A DNA stretch of 52,843 bases from Chloroflexota bacterium (lineage in GTDB: Bacteria > Chloroflexota > Anaerolineae > J036 > Brachytrichaceae), in assembly GCA_021788625.1 (NCBI GenBank), contig JAJYKL010000016.1, forward strand, positions 1 through 52,843. The letters are read 5' to 3'. The notes below the pieces were generated by a model. That model saw only the letters and a list, made by a program, of their open reading frames with translations. It had not been told where the DNA came from and searched no databases. Positions 8,590 through 17,157 of this stretch are shown in pieces. The position numbers and the translations under genes were made by a program. Positions within the stretch are counted from its first letter, which is position 1. Each line of letters starts with the position of its first letter.

Positions 8590-9573
8590 ATGTCGAATAA
8601 GCTGCGCTTCTCCGCAAACATCAACACTTTCAACGCCTGCGCCGATCGGTATGTGCTGTCTGGTTATGGGCAGCGCCTGAGCACCGACGAATTGATCCAG
8701 GCTGCTACGCGCGTCCCTGGGTTGACCGGTGTGGAACTGGTTGGCCTGTGGCACGTCAACGATGATAACCTTGAACAGATCAATCGGCGCGTTCGCGGCG
8801 CCGGCCTGGAGATCACCTGTGTGACGCCCGACATCTGGGCTTCGGCCAGGTGGGGTCGCGGTTCGTTCGCATCGGCCGACTCTCAGGTTCGCCGGGATGC
8901 CATCGAGCAGGTGAAGAAGTCCATGGAATGGGCGCGCCAGTTGAAGTGCGACATCATTGATCTGTGGTTTGGCCAGGATGGCTATGACTACCCCCTGCAA
9001 GCCGACTACCCGGCAGCCTGGGATCGCATCGTCGAGGGTACCCTCGAGTGCGCCGAATACCTGCCTGAGGTGAAACTCGTCATCGAGTACAAGCCCAAGG
9101 AACCGCGTACCCACTGCTTCGTCGGCACAGTGGGTAAAACGCTGATGCTGCTGCAACAGGTCAACAAACCCAATGTTGGCGCCATGATTGACGTGGGTCA
9201 CACTCTCATGGCGTACGAGGACGCTGCCGAGTCAGCGGCACTGCTGCAGCACTTCGGAAACAAGCTCTTCTACATGCATTTCAACGATAACTGGCGCCTG
9301 TGGGATGACGATATGACGGTTGGTTCGGTACATACTGTGGAGATGCTGGAGCTGCTCTACTGGCTGGATCGCGTGGGTTACGATGGGTGGTATGCGCTCG
9401 ACATCTTCCCGTATCGCGAAGAGGGGGTGGGTGCGGCCACTGAGAGCATCCGCTGGATCGAGGGTCTGCATGGCCTGTTGGACCGCATTGGACGGGCGCG
9501 TATCGATGAGGTGGTTGCACGCGGCGATGCGCTGGCGACTTCGGCTCTGCTGCGTGAAGCGCTGTTATCTTAG
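8590..9573 (+). CDS. Xylose isomerase-like TIM-barrel sugar isomerase/epimerase
   Basis: This 327-residue protein belongs to the AP-endonuclease-2/xylose isomerase-like TIM-barrel superfamily. Candidate metal-binding segments of the family are visible: Glu in VIEYKPKEPR, Asp and His in MIDVGHT, and His in YMHFNDN, with a later ALDIFPYRE. Members isomerise or epimerise free sugars, and a few (OiaC type) decarboxylate 3-oxo sugar acids. AGGAG lies 9 nt before the ATG. It is 20 bases upstream of the RuBisCO-like protein and leads the 8590-12494 transcription unit. Its partners make a role in converting an aldose to the ketose used by the kinase plausible; the exact sugar is not evident. Confidence 0.85.
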   Translation: MSNKLRFSANINTFNACADRYVLSGYGQRLSTDELIQAATRVPGLTGVELVGLWHVNDDNLEQINRRVRGAGLEITCVTPDIWASARWGRGSFASADSQVRRDAIEQVKKSMEWARQLKCDIIDLWFGQDGYDYPLQADYPAAWDRIVEGTLECAEYLPEVKLVIEYKPKEPRTHCFVGTVGKTLMLLQQVNKPNVGAMIDVGHTLMAYEDAAESAALLQHFGNKLFYMHFNDNWRLWDDDMTVGSVHTVEMLELLYWLDRVGYDGWYALDIFPYREEGVGAATESIRWIEGLHGLLDRIGRARIDEVVARGDALATSALLREALLS

Positions 9574-9593
9574 TTCCGGAAAAGGAGAATGGT

Positions 9594-10946
9594 GTGGTAA
9601 AGCAACTGTATGACCCTCACATGTTCAACTACATGTGGGAGAGCCTAGACCAGGATGATTTTATTGTGGGTACGTACTATATTGAAGACACCCTGGAAAA
9701 TGTGGACTTCATTGACCACCTGGGGCAGGTGGAGCGCCTGGCCCTGGAAGGCTCCACGGCAAGCTGGATGGACGTCAAGGAGGAGACGCCCGAAGTGCGC
9801 GAACGCCTGACGAGCAAAGTATTGGGATACTACGAGATCCCAGCCCCCCAAGGCACACGCAAGGCAATCGTACAACTGGCGTTTCCTACAGCCGCGTGGG
9901 ACGTAAATGTAAACGTTCCCATGCTGCTGCTGTCCATCTCTGGCAACATCTTCGCCTTCTGCGACCAGGTACGCCTGCTGGACGTGACCATCCCGCGCCG
10001 GCTGGCCGAAAAATTCAAAGGACCCAAGTTCGGCATCGAGGGCATGCGCAAGATACTGAACGTTTATGATCGGCCTCTCGTTTTGCAGATCATCAAGCCC
10101 AAGATGGGCATGACGCCTGAGGATACGGCGGCGCAGGTGTACCAGAGCGCGCTGGGCGGCGCCGACCTGTGCAAGGACGACGAGATGTGCAGCGAGCTGG
10201 CTAATAGCTCCTTTGACGCCAGGCTGGACGCTGTCTTGAAGGCGCTTGATAAGGCTGAGCGCGAAACCGGTCACAAGACAATCTATCTGGCCAGTGTTAC
10301 CGATGAGGTGGATCGCGTGCACGAGAAAGCCCGGCGTGCCGTGCGCAACGGTGCCACGGGATTGCTCTTCGCCTACTCGGCAGGCCTGTCGGCGCTGAAG
10401 TCAATCACCGAAGACCCTGAGATCACGGTACCCGTGATGCTGCACCCCTCCCATATGCTGGGCATGCTGAAGGAGTTTAGCTGGGTGCCGCTCTCCAAAT
10501 TATGCCGCCTGTGCGGCGCGGACCTGATGCTCTCGCCTTCGCTGTGGTCCAGCCTGCAAACATGCTCAGTGGAGGAGGAGATGCGCACGTCGCAAACTCT
10601 GCGTGCGCCGTTCTACCACATCAAGCGCACCTGGCCGATGCCTTCTGCTGGCATGTACCCAGGACTGGTGGAAGCACTCATTCAGGAGCACGGTATTGAC
10701 TTTATCGTGCCTGCTGGCGGCGGAATTCTGGGGCACCCCATGGGGTACAAGGCTGGCGCCATGGCCTGGCGGCAGGCGTTTGACGCGGTGCTCTCTGGCA
10801 TGACGCTGCAGGAGGCTGCCCGGAAATATCCTGAGTTCGGTGCCGCGGCTGAATTGTGGGGCATCCGCGTGCGCCCCCGCACACCCTGGGGCTACCATGG
10901 GGCGGATTTCCATCCCAAGTTTGCGCCAAAGAACCTGCCACATTGA
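9594..10946 (+). CDS. RuBisCO-like protein (form IV)
   Basis: This 450-residue protein is homologous to the RuBisCO large subunit. The lysines equivalent to K175/K177 are K168/K170 in IKPKMG. The carbamylation and metal site (K201, D203, E204) is intact as K194, D196 and E197 in GGADLCKDDE, and the C-terminal GGGILGHPMG loop is present. Loop 6 with K334 is replaced (SPSLWSSLQ), and H327 and R295 are not conserved, so it should not fix CO2. Characterised relatives enolise or isomerise methylthioribulose phosphates, or decarboxylate/transcarboxylate apionate-derived acids. A GTG start is supported by AAAGGAG 6 nt upstream. Its position between a sugar isomerase and a FGGY kinase points to a phosphorylated ketose or sugar acid as substrate. 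Confidence 0.93.
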   Translation: MVKQLYDPHMFNYMWESLDQDDFIVGTYYIEDTLENVDFIDHLGQVERLALEGSTASWMDVKEETPEVRERLTSKVLGYYEIPAPQGTRKAIVQLAFPTAAWDVNVNVPMLLLSISGNIFAFCDQVRLLDVTIPRRLAEKFKGPKFGIEGMRKILNVYDRPLVLQIIKPKMGMTPEDTAAQVYQSALGGADLCKDDEMCSELANSSFDARLDAVLKALDKAERETGHKTIYLASVTDEVDRVHEKARRAVRNGATGLLFAYSAGLSALKSITEDPEITVPVMLHPSHMLGMLKEFSWVPLSKLCRLCGADLMLSPSLWSSLQTCSVEEEMRTSQTLRAPFYHIKRTWPMPSAGMYPGLVEALIQEHGIDFIVPAGGGILGHPMGYKAGAMAWRQAFDAVLSGMTLQEAARKYPEFGAAAELWGIRVRPRTPWGYHGADFHPKFAPKNLPH

Positions 10947-10994
10947 GCAGGGTGGAATGGTAACTGAAGCTGGAGATTGGAGAGGGAGGCCAGC

Positions 10995-12494
10995 GTGGGC
11001 GAGACACTCAACTTTCTAGCTCTCGACCTGGGCGCGGAGAGCGGCCGGGCCATGGTCGGCCAGTTCGACGGCAAACGCCTGGTGCAGACGCCCGAGCCGC
11101 TCAACGAGGTGTATCGCTTCCCGAACGTCCCGGTGCGCCTGCCCGACGGGCTGCACTGGGACGTACTGCGTCTGTGGTCCGACGTGAAGCAGGGGCTCAC
11201 GTCGGCGCTGCGCAGGTACACCGGCAACCTGGCGGCTGTCGGGCTGGACACGTGGGGCGTGGACTTCGCCCTGCTGGACCGGACCGGCGCGCTGGTGGGC
11301 AACCCCTACCACTACCGCGACGCGCGGACGGATGGGATGATGGAGCAGGCCTTCAGGTATGTGCCGCGCGACGAGATCTTCGCTCGCACGGGCATCCAGT
11401 TCATGCCCATCAACACGCTCTACCAGTTGTTCTCCATGGTGGTGCACAAGTCTCCGGAGCTCGACGTCGCGCAGACCTTCCTGACCATGCCGGACCTGTT
11501 GAACCACTGGCTGACAGGTCACCAGGTGTGCGAGTTTAGCAACGCGACCACCACACAGTGCTACGACCCAAACGCAGACGACTGGGCGCTGCCCATGCTG
11601 GAGCGGCTGGGCATCCCCACGCACCTGTTCCCGCGCGTGGTGCAGCCTGGCACGCTGCTCGGCCCGCTCCTGCCGGCCGTCGAGGAAGAGGTTGGCGGAT
11701 CGGGGCAACGTACGCTAATGGCCATCGCGCCGGCCTGCCACGACACGGGCTCCGCGGTCGCGGCCGTGCCGGCCAGGGGGCCGAACTTCGCCTGGATCAG
11801 CTCCGGCACGTGGTCGGTCATGGGCGTGGAATGGCCGAACGCCCTCATCAACCCTCAAAGCCTGCAGTTCAACATCACCAACGAAGGTGGCGTGTGTGAC
11901 ACGTTCCGAGTATCGAAGAATATTATGGGGCTCTGGCTGGTGCAGGAGTGCCGCCGTATCTGGGCCAAGACAGGCGAAGAGCTCTCGTACGATGCGCTGG
12001 CGCACATCGCGGCCGAGGCACCCCCCTTCGTGTCACTGGTCGACCCCGACGACGCCGACTTCCTGAAGCCGGGCGACATGCCGGCGCGCATCCGCACGTT
12101 CTGCCGCAGGACCGGCCAACCCATCCCGGAGAGCAAGGGCGCTATCGTGCGCTGCGTACTGGAGAGCCTGGCGCTCAAATACGCCATCGTGCTGGGGCGG
12201 CTGGAGCAACTGGTGGGGCGGCGCCTGGAACCGGTGCACATGGTGGGTGGCGGCACACAGAATCGCCTGCTGTGCCAGTTCACGGCCGACGCGACAGGCC
12301 GGCCCATCGTGGCCGGGCCGGTGGAGGCGACGGCGGCCGGAAACATCCTCATGCAGGCGCTCGCGCTGGGGTGCATCGGGTCGCTGGAGGAGGGGCGCGA
12401 GGTGATCCGCAATTCGTTCGACGTGCGTAGCTATGATCCGGGTGATCGCGCCGGTTGGGACGACGCACGCAGGCGGCTGGAGGGCATGTTGTAG
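10995..12494 (+). CDS. rhaB: FGGY-family carbohydrate kinase, rhamnulokinase type
   Basis: This 499-residue kinase resembles rhamnulokinases, which phosphorylate L-rhamnulose at O1. Visible landmarks are the first phosphate loop LDLGAESGRAMVG, the GLDTWGVDFALLD segment, the central CHDTGSAVAAVP region with SSGTWSVMGVE, and MVGGGTQNRLLCQ. A GTG at 10995 is preferred because GGGAGG lies 5 nt upstream. It is 48 bases after the RuBisCO-like gene on the same strand. Third codon positions are richer in G/C than in the gene before it. The rhamnose-type aldolase/SDR upstream (4929) supports a rhamnose-like 6-deoxyketose substrate, but with that aldolase degenerate another ketose is possible. Confidence 0.88.
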   Translation: MGETLNFLALDLGAESGRAMVGQFDGKRLVQTPEPLNEVYRFPNVPVRLPDGLHWDVLRLWSDVKQGLTSALRRYTGNLAAVGLDTWGVDFALLDRTGALVGNPYHYRDARTDGMMEQAFRYVPRDEIFARTGIQFMPINTLYQLFSMVVHKSPELDVAQTFLTMPDLLNHWLTGHQVCEFSNATTTQCYDPNADDWALPMLERLGIPTHLFPRVVQPGTLLGPLLPAVEEEVGGSGQRTLMAIAPACHDTGSAVAAVPARGPNFAWISSGTWSVMGVEWPNALINPQSLQFNITNEGGVCDTFRVSKNIMGLWLVQECRRIWAKTGEELSYDALAHIAAEAPPFVSLVDPDDADFLKPGDMPARIRTFCRRTGQPIPESKGAIVRCVLESLALKYAIVLGRLEQLVGRRLEPVHMVGGGTQNRLLCQFTADATGRPIVAGPVEATAAGNILMQALALGCIGSLEEGREVIRNSFDVRSYDPGDRAGWDDARRRLEGML

Positions 12495-12654
12495 TGCGCT
12501 ACAGTCCGCAGTATGCGCTCTTCCTGTCGTGTACAAAGCATAACAACATAGACCTGGACAACCATAGACACTTTGCGCAAACGCCTTTTGACCACCGTTG
12601 TTAGGGGGTTGTCATGCCTGGGTACGCCAATTGCTGGCATGGGCAATGGTTCCA

Positions 12655-13266
12655 CTAACGAGTCTGGCTCTGCTCGTCGGGGCTATCCGTATGCGCCTCG
12701 CGCTCGCGTCTGACGAAGGAGAAGAAATACTCGTCCATGAGTTCATTCGTCAGGTGATGGCGCGCGGAGCAGCGTAGCGTCCCCTCCATCTCGAACCCGG
12801 CACGCCGGGCCACGGCTGCACTGCGTTGATTTGCCGCGTTACAGACGATCTGCAGGCGATGAGCGCCGAGAGACTGTAAGGCCATGTCTCGCAGACTGAT
12901 CACCGCTTCGGTGATATAGCCCTTTCCCGTGTGGGGTGTACACGCCCAATATCCAATCTCGAACGACGGTACGGCCCAGTCAGGACTATGTAGCCAGGTG
13001 CTGCCGATAAAAGTGGACGTTCCCTTTAAGAAGATCAAATACACTAACTCGGTGCGCTCAATGAAATGGGCGTGCTTGTGCCTGATGCGCGCTTCCATTT
13101 GTTCCTCTGTCGGCGTTGGAATGACCCACGCCAACCAGGGCCGCAACTCTTCGATGGATGCCAACACACCGGCGTGAAAAGTGACGCCATCACCGGGCAT
13201 GGGCCAGCGTAGTGTTAAGCGTTCGGTATCAAAGGTGGTGGGAACGTCGCGCAAGGTATCGTCCAT
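12655..13266 (-). CDS. GNAT acetyltransferase, RimJ/RimL type
   Basis: This is a 203-residue GNAT-fold N-acetyltransferase. It starts TERLTLRWPMPGD, as ribosomal-protein-type acetyltransferases do, and has the acetyl-CoA loop TPHTGKGYITEAV, followed by LGAHRLQIVCNAANQRSAAVARRAGF, of which the last part is the usual AGFE element. The ATG at 13266 has GGGG about 9 nt upstream; the frame is open further upstream without homology. The substrate is unknown. It is convergent to the kinase gene, with 160 bases between, and divergent from the DUF6259 gene. Confidence 0.85.
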   Translation of the reverse strand: MDDTLRDVPTTFDTERLTLRWPMPGDGVTFHAGVLASIEELRPWLAWVIPTPTEEQMEARIRHKHAHFIERTELVYLIFLKGTSTFIGSTWLHSPDWAVPSFEIGYWACTPHTGKGYITEAVISLRDMALQSLGAHRLQIVCNAANQRSAAVARRAGFEMEGTLRCSARHHLTNELMDEYFFSFVRREREAHTDSPDEQSQTR

Positions 13267-13355
13267 AATTATATGCCCCGTCGCCCTTGACGCATCGTCC
13301 GGTATGACGCATCGTTGAGGGCGAAGATTCTGTTGAAAGTATAGTGTTGGCACCT

Positions 13356-13392
13356 GTTGCGCACATCCCCGAATCGCGTTACAACATACCTG
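13356..13392 (+). promoter_or_regulatory. Possible leaderless promoter of the DUF6259 gene
   Basis: TTGCGC, a 17-base spacer and TACAAC (13380-13385) lie directly upstream of the ATG at 13393, with only 7 bases after the -10-like element. No Shine-Dalgarno sequence is present. The transcript could begin at or near the start codon. The -35 match is weak. Confidence 0.3.
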
Positions 13393-15654
13393 ATGAATGA
13401 CCAACCCTCCACCCAGCCCAACCGCCTGACACTGGAGTCTGCGACGGATCGCATACAGTTCGACGCGCGCACGCTGGCGCTTCTTTCGCTGCGCAGCAAG
13501 CAGGTGCCGGAGCAGGAGTTCATTTACCAGGGCCAGACGTTCCCCGTTTTTGCCATAGGTTACCTCGACGCCGATCGGCAATATCGGTTGATCGATTCCA
13601 CGCAGGCCGAGTATATTCAGGTGGAACAGGGAGGGCCAGCCGGCACGCTCAGTGCCACTTTTTTCCATGTTGCCGGTCTTGACATCCAGGTGACCTGCCG
13701 GATTAAGGCATCCGCGGACGACCCGTCAATACGTTATCGCATTCGACTCATGAACGATGCGGGTCTGCAAGTGGTGGACATACAGTATCCGTTCGTCGTA
13801 TGCCCCTTCGATCTGCACGGCGCAGCGGGCAGCGAAGCCATTCTCCTGCCGCACGGCTACGGGAGCGGCCGATTGATCGAGCGTCCGGGTGAGGTCATTC
13901 CAGACGGGGGTGCCTGGCGGCAGAAACTGAAGCCCGATTGGCCGCAGGCGTGGGAATTCACTTCGAGCAATGGCGATGCCAATCACTACCCGGGCATGCA
14001 GTTCGCGCAATTTCTGGCTTACTACAACGATCGCGCCGGGCTGTATCTGGCCTGTGAAGACACGGACGCTCACGTCAAGCGGTTTGCGGCACTGCAACGC
14101 GACCGTGGCGTGCGGCTGGGCGTCGCTCACGTGGGGGATTGGCCTGAGTGGGGCGAGCGGATACTGGAGTATGACACGGTAACGCGTAGCTTCATCGGCG
14201 ACTGGTACACGGCGGCTGACTTGTACCGGGATTGGAGTTCCAGGCAAAAGTGGTTCATCCCGCTCACCCAGCGACACGATGTCCCGGCGTGGCTCCTGGA
14301 TTCGCCCGTCTACGTCACGATTCGCCCGCAGGGGATACTCGACGCGGGACCGGTTGAGCCAATTGCCGACTTCCTCCCATATGAGAAATGCCTGCCTCTG
14401 CTGCTGAACCTATCGGACCGGGTACAGGCGCCGTTGGTGGTCATCTTAATGGGCTGGGAGCGCGGCGGCTCGTGGGTATACCCTGACGCGCTCCCGCCCA
14501 TAGGGGGAGATGAAGCCATGGGGCGCTTCGTCCAGGCATTGCGTGCGCGGGGATGGCACGCCGGCTGCTTCTGCAGCGGCACGCGGTGGGTGATCGGCCA
14601 GAGCTGGAACGGTTACGATGGCAGCGCCTATTATGAACAACAGGGCGGGGCGCAGAGCGTATGCCACGAGGCCGATGGCTCGCCCTGGCGTGAGAACTGG
14701 GATGCGAACTGGCGCCCCAGTTATGCATGCTGCCTGGGGGCGTGGAAAACACGCCAGGTGGCCAGCGAGTACGTGCAGCATTTGATCGCATGGGGCATGG
14801 AGTCCATCCAGTTCCTGGACCAGAACAACGGCTCGGCCACCTTCCCGTGTTTCGCCGCGGACCACGAGCATCCACCCGTACCCGGTAAGTGGATGGCGGA
14901 GAAGATGCAGCTCTTCATGAACGAGTTGCACCGCCTGGCGCGCGAGGCTGGCGAGCCGGGTGTGGTGCACTCAGCCGAGTCCGGTTTGAACGAGGTGTGC
15001 CTGCCACTGTTCCAGGAGACGGAGTTGCGCACTTTCCCACCCGGTTACGGCGTGGATATCGTGCCGCTTTATCAGTACCTGTTCCACGAGTGTGTGGTGC
15101 TTCAGGGCATGATGGGCAACGCCCCCGAGCCCTTTCACCTGGTGATCCGCAACGCCGTCAATTGTGTATTGGGGGGTATCCCTGGAGGAGTACTTACTGG
15201 TGATGGAACCTTTCTGGACAAAGATACCAACAACTGGGCCGCGTGGCAACCCAAGGTGGAAAATAGCGAGCACGCCTTCACCATGATCCGGGCGGTAGCC
15301 GCCCTTCGACACGGGCCAGCAAAAGACTTTCTCGTCTATGGGCGCATGTTGCGTCCTGCCACGGTGCATGGCATTAAGACGGTCGAATGGTCTGCTAACG
15401 GTCGGATCAACCGCATCCCGGCAGTTTTCCATTCCGCGTGGCAGGCTCCAGATGGTCGCATGGGCATCGTTTTGGCGAATTGGACGACCGAACCACAGAT
15501 TATCGCCATCCACGATGATCGCCTGCATTCAGGGGAGGATAAGTTGACGTTGCATGTTTCAGGTGCCGGGCAACCCGGCACACCAGCGTATTGGGCAGGT
15601 GGAGGGGTGACCCTGACGCTGCCAGCCTTGTCCTGTGCATGCCTGGTGAGGTGA
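13393..15654 (+). CDS. DUF6259 glycoside-hydrolase-like protein
   Basis: This is a 753-residue protein with an N-terminal beta-sandwich-like part (about 1-270), a TIM-barrel part (about 300-600) and a C-terminal beta domain. The segment VILMGWERGGSWVYP followed by GGDEAMGRFVQALRARGW is typical of DUF6259 proteins, a family of putative glycosidases. No signal peptide is seen, so it probably acts in the cytoplasm on an imported oligosaccharide. Acidic residues such as FLDQNNG and HSAESGLNE may form the active site; this is not established. The ATG at 13393 (MNDQPST) is the first plausible start. A lyase gene follows 10 bases downstream, suggesting a two-gene operon. Confidence 0.78.
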   Translation: MNDQPSTQPNRLTLESATDRIQFDARTLALLSLRSKQVPEQEFIYQGQTFPVFAIGYLDADRQYRLIDSTQAEYIQVEQGGPAGTLSATFFHVAGLDIQVTCRIKASADDPSIRYRIRLMNDAGLQVVDIQYPFVVCPFDLHGAAGSEAILLPHGYGSGRLIERPGEVIPDGGAWRQKLKPDWPQAWEFTSSNGDANHYPGMQFAQFLAYYNDRAGLYLACEDTDAHVKRFAALQRDRGVRLGVAHVGDWPEWGERILEYDTVTRSFIGDWYTAADLYRDWSSRQKWFIPLTQRHDVPAWLLDSPVYVTIRPQGILDAGPVEPIADFLPYEKCLPLLLNLSDRVQAPLVVILMGWERGGSWVYPDALPPIGGDEAMGRFVQALRARGWHAGCFCSGTRWVIGQSWNGYDGSAYYEQQGGAQSVCHEADGSPWRENWDANWRPSYACCLGAWKTRQVASEYVQHLIAWGMESIQFLDQNNGSATFPCFAADHEHPPVPGKWMAEKMQLFMNELHRLAREAGEPGVVHSAESGLNEVCLPLFQETELRTFPPGYGVDIVPLYQYLFHECVVLQGMMGNAPEPFHLVIRNAVNCVLGGIPGGVLTGDGTFLDKDTNNWAAWQPKVENSEHAFTMIRAVAALRHGPAKDFLVYGRMLRPATVHGIKTVEWSANGRINRIPAVFHSAWQAPDGRMGIVLANWTTEPQIIAIHDDRLHSGEDKLTLHVSGAGQPGTPAYWAGGGVTLTLPALSCACLVR

Positions 15655-15664
15655 AAGGAAGATC

Positions 15665-16558
15665 ATGATGAGCAGCAGGTTACGCGGTATCTTCTCCGTG
15701 TTACAAACGCCACTTACGGATGCAGGCGAACTGGATGAAGCCGGTTTGCGACGCGAAGTGGCCTTCAATATCCGTGCTGGTGCACATGGCCTGGTCTACC
15801 CCGTATTAGGCAGCGAGTTCCAGTTCCTGTCGGACAGTGAGCGGCGACGCCTGGTCGAAGCCGTTGTGAGTGAGGCGGCCGGGAAGATCCCGGTGGTGGT
15901 CGGCGTTGCCGCACCAAGTGCAGCGGCAGCGGCTGAGCATGCCCGGCACGCCGCGCAGGTGGGGGCGGACGCGGTGATCGCGCTGCCTCCGTACCTGAGC
16001 CCCGGCACGCCGGACGAGGTGCTGGCCTACTACCGGGCCATCGCACTGGCTGCCGGGCGCCCGGTGTTTGTGCAGAACGGATCGCCGGCTCTTTCACCCG
16101 CGCTGCTGCTGCGCCTGCTGCGTGAGGTGGAGCACGTGCACTACATCAAGGAGGAGTCTCCTCCCAGCGCGCATAACATCAGCGCTGTGGTGAGCGCGGC
16201 CGAGCCGCAGTGCTGGGGCGTGTTCGGCGGCGCGCTGGGCCGCTGGATGCTCTCGGAGATGCGACGGGGCGCCTGTGGCTTTATGCCCGCCGCCGAAGTG
16301 CCCGACGTCTACGCGCAGGTCTGGGATGCCTTCCAGGCCGGCGACGAGGCAAAGGCGCGTGCTGTCTTTAACCGGCTGCTCCCGCTCATCAACTTCGAGA
16401 TGCTGTTGGGGATGCAGGTGTGCAAGGAGGTGCTGGTACGGCGAGGTGTGCTGCACTCCGCGCGAATGCGCACCCCCGGGTCGGTACCTTTAGACGGCGA
16501 TGACCGCCGCGAGCTGGACGCCATCCTTGCCGACCTGTCACCGCTCTTCCGGGTGTGA
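15665..16558 (+). CDS. DapA-family lyase/aldolase, catalytic Tyr replaced
   Basis: This 297-residue TIM-barrel protein belongs to the dihydrodipicolinate synthase/N-acetylneuraminate lyase family. It has GLVYPVLGSEFQFLS in place of the usual GTTGE motif and the Schiff-base lysine K162 in HYIKEES. The conserved Tyr of IYNVP is Q137 in VFVQNG. It is therefore not a normal lysine-biosynthesis enzyme. A 2-oxo-3-deoxy sugar acid aldolase or dehydratase role is more likely, in keeping with the DUF6259 gene 10 bases upstream. A GGAAG ribosome site precedes the ATG at 15665, which is followed directly by a second ATG. Confidence 0.82.
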   Translation: MMSSRLRGIFSVLQTPLTDAGELDEAGLRREVAFNIRAGAHGLVYPVLGSEFQFLSDSERRRLVEAVVSEAAGKIPVVVGVAAPSAAAAAEHARHAAQVGADAVIALPPYLSPGTPDEVLAYYRAIALAAGRPVFVQNGSPALSPALLLRLLREVEHVHYIKEESPPSAHNISAVVSAAEPQCWGVFGGALGRWMLSEMRRGACGFMPAAEVPDVYAQVWDAFQAGDEAKARAVFNRLLPLINFEMLLGMQVCKEVLVRRGVLHSARMRTPGSVPLDGDDRRELDAILADLSPLFRV

Positions 16559-16565
16559 GGAATTC

Positions 16566-16626
16566 ACCACAGATGGATACGGATGACAATGGATTGACGT
16601 ACCTGTATCTGTGTGCATCTGTGGTT
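16566..16626. repeat. Imperfect inverted repeat, CCACAGATG-type dispersed element
   Basis: CCACAGATGGATACGGAT on the left is mirrored by ATCTGTGTGCATCTGTGG on the right. I recall such CACAGATG-rich palindromic units in gaps of many bacterial genomes, including Chloroflexota and Planctomycetes. A second, more degraded piece lies at 17115-17152. Confidence 0.55.
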
Positions 16627-16943
16627 GATCTTCGCACAGCTTTGCCTGGCAGCGGCTCCCGATCTCGTCATCGCCTGAGCGGCGTGGAGGTGGATCCGGC
16701 GCCCGTCCGTGGGGCAAAGGCTTACCTGACCCGGGATTTTGGTTGATGCGGATCATCCTGTGCTGCGCACCTACCAGGTACGGGTGAGCTCCTCTGAAGT
16801 GCCGGCCACGTACATGATCGGTGCAGCGGTCAGTTCCGATACGGCGGTGGAAATAACCCAGCACCCCATCCACATATATGGGGGTGAATATGACACGTCC
16901 GCGATAGCCGTCAACCCCACGCCTGGCGGGCGATTTGCACTGA

Positions 16944-17124
16944 ACCGTACCCCATTTGGACGCCGGCGGACACGTGGTTGGGGAGGAGCGCTACTTCCCG
17001 TTCGGCCAAAAGCGCTGGGTCAGCGGTACGCTGCAGACGGATTTGACCTTCACCGGGAAGCGCAGGGACAGTTACAGTAACATCCTCGAGATGGGTGCCC
17101 AGTTGAACACGGGTAAACGCAGAT
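16944..17124 (+). pseudogene. Remnant of an RHS repeat-associated core protein
   Basis: One frame between two stops encodes about 59 residues including ERYFPFGQKRWVSGT and TDLTFTGKRRDSY. This matches the RHS repeat-associated core (ERYYPFGE...SGT...TDYTFTGQR). The normal continuation (GARWYDP) is broken at LEMGAQLNTG and a stop follows. No start, signal or rest of the protein is present, so this is a leftover of an RHS/YD-repeat toxin or wall protein. Confidence 0.65.
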
Positions 17125-17152
17125 GATCCATCCTGTGTTCATCTGTGTTGAA
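17115..17152. repeat. Degraded second copy of the CACAGATG-type repeat
   Basis: CGCAGATG and CATCTGTG face each other across a short centre (ATCCATCCTGTGTT), resembling the element at 16566-16626. The two pieces bracket the RHS remnant. Confidence 0.4.
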
Positions 17153-17157
17153 TGGTC

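Larger units (their letters stand above)
16559..17157. other. Non-coding, decayed intergenic region
   Basis: These 599 bases hold no intact gene. Two imperfect inverted repeats of a CACAGATG-type dispersed element lie at both ends (16566-16626 and 17115-17152). Between them is a recognisable fragment of an RHS core domain. The middle part (about 16630-16940) has no similarity I recognise. Confidence 0.6.

Noticed and set aside
8404..9201. Long open frame (265 codons) on the minus strand
   Set aside because: It lies opposite the sugar isomerase gene, has no recognisable domain or ribosome site, and the + strand frame has clear family motifs.
16569..16746. Open frame over the CACAGATG repeat (63 codons)
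   Set aside because: Such frames arise wherever this repeat occurs, and there is no ribosome site.
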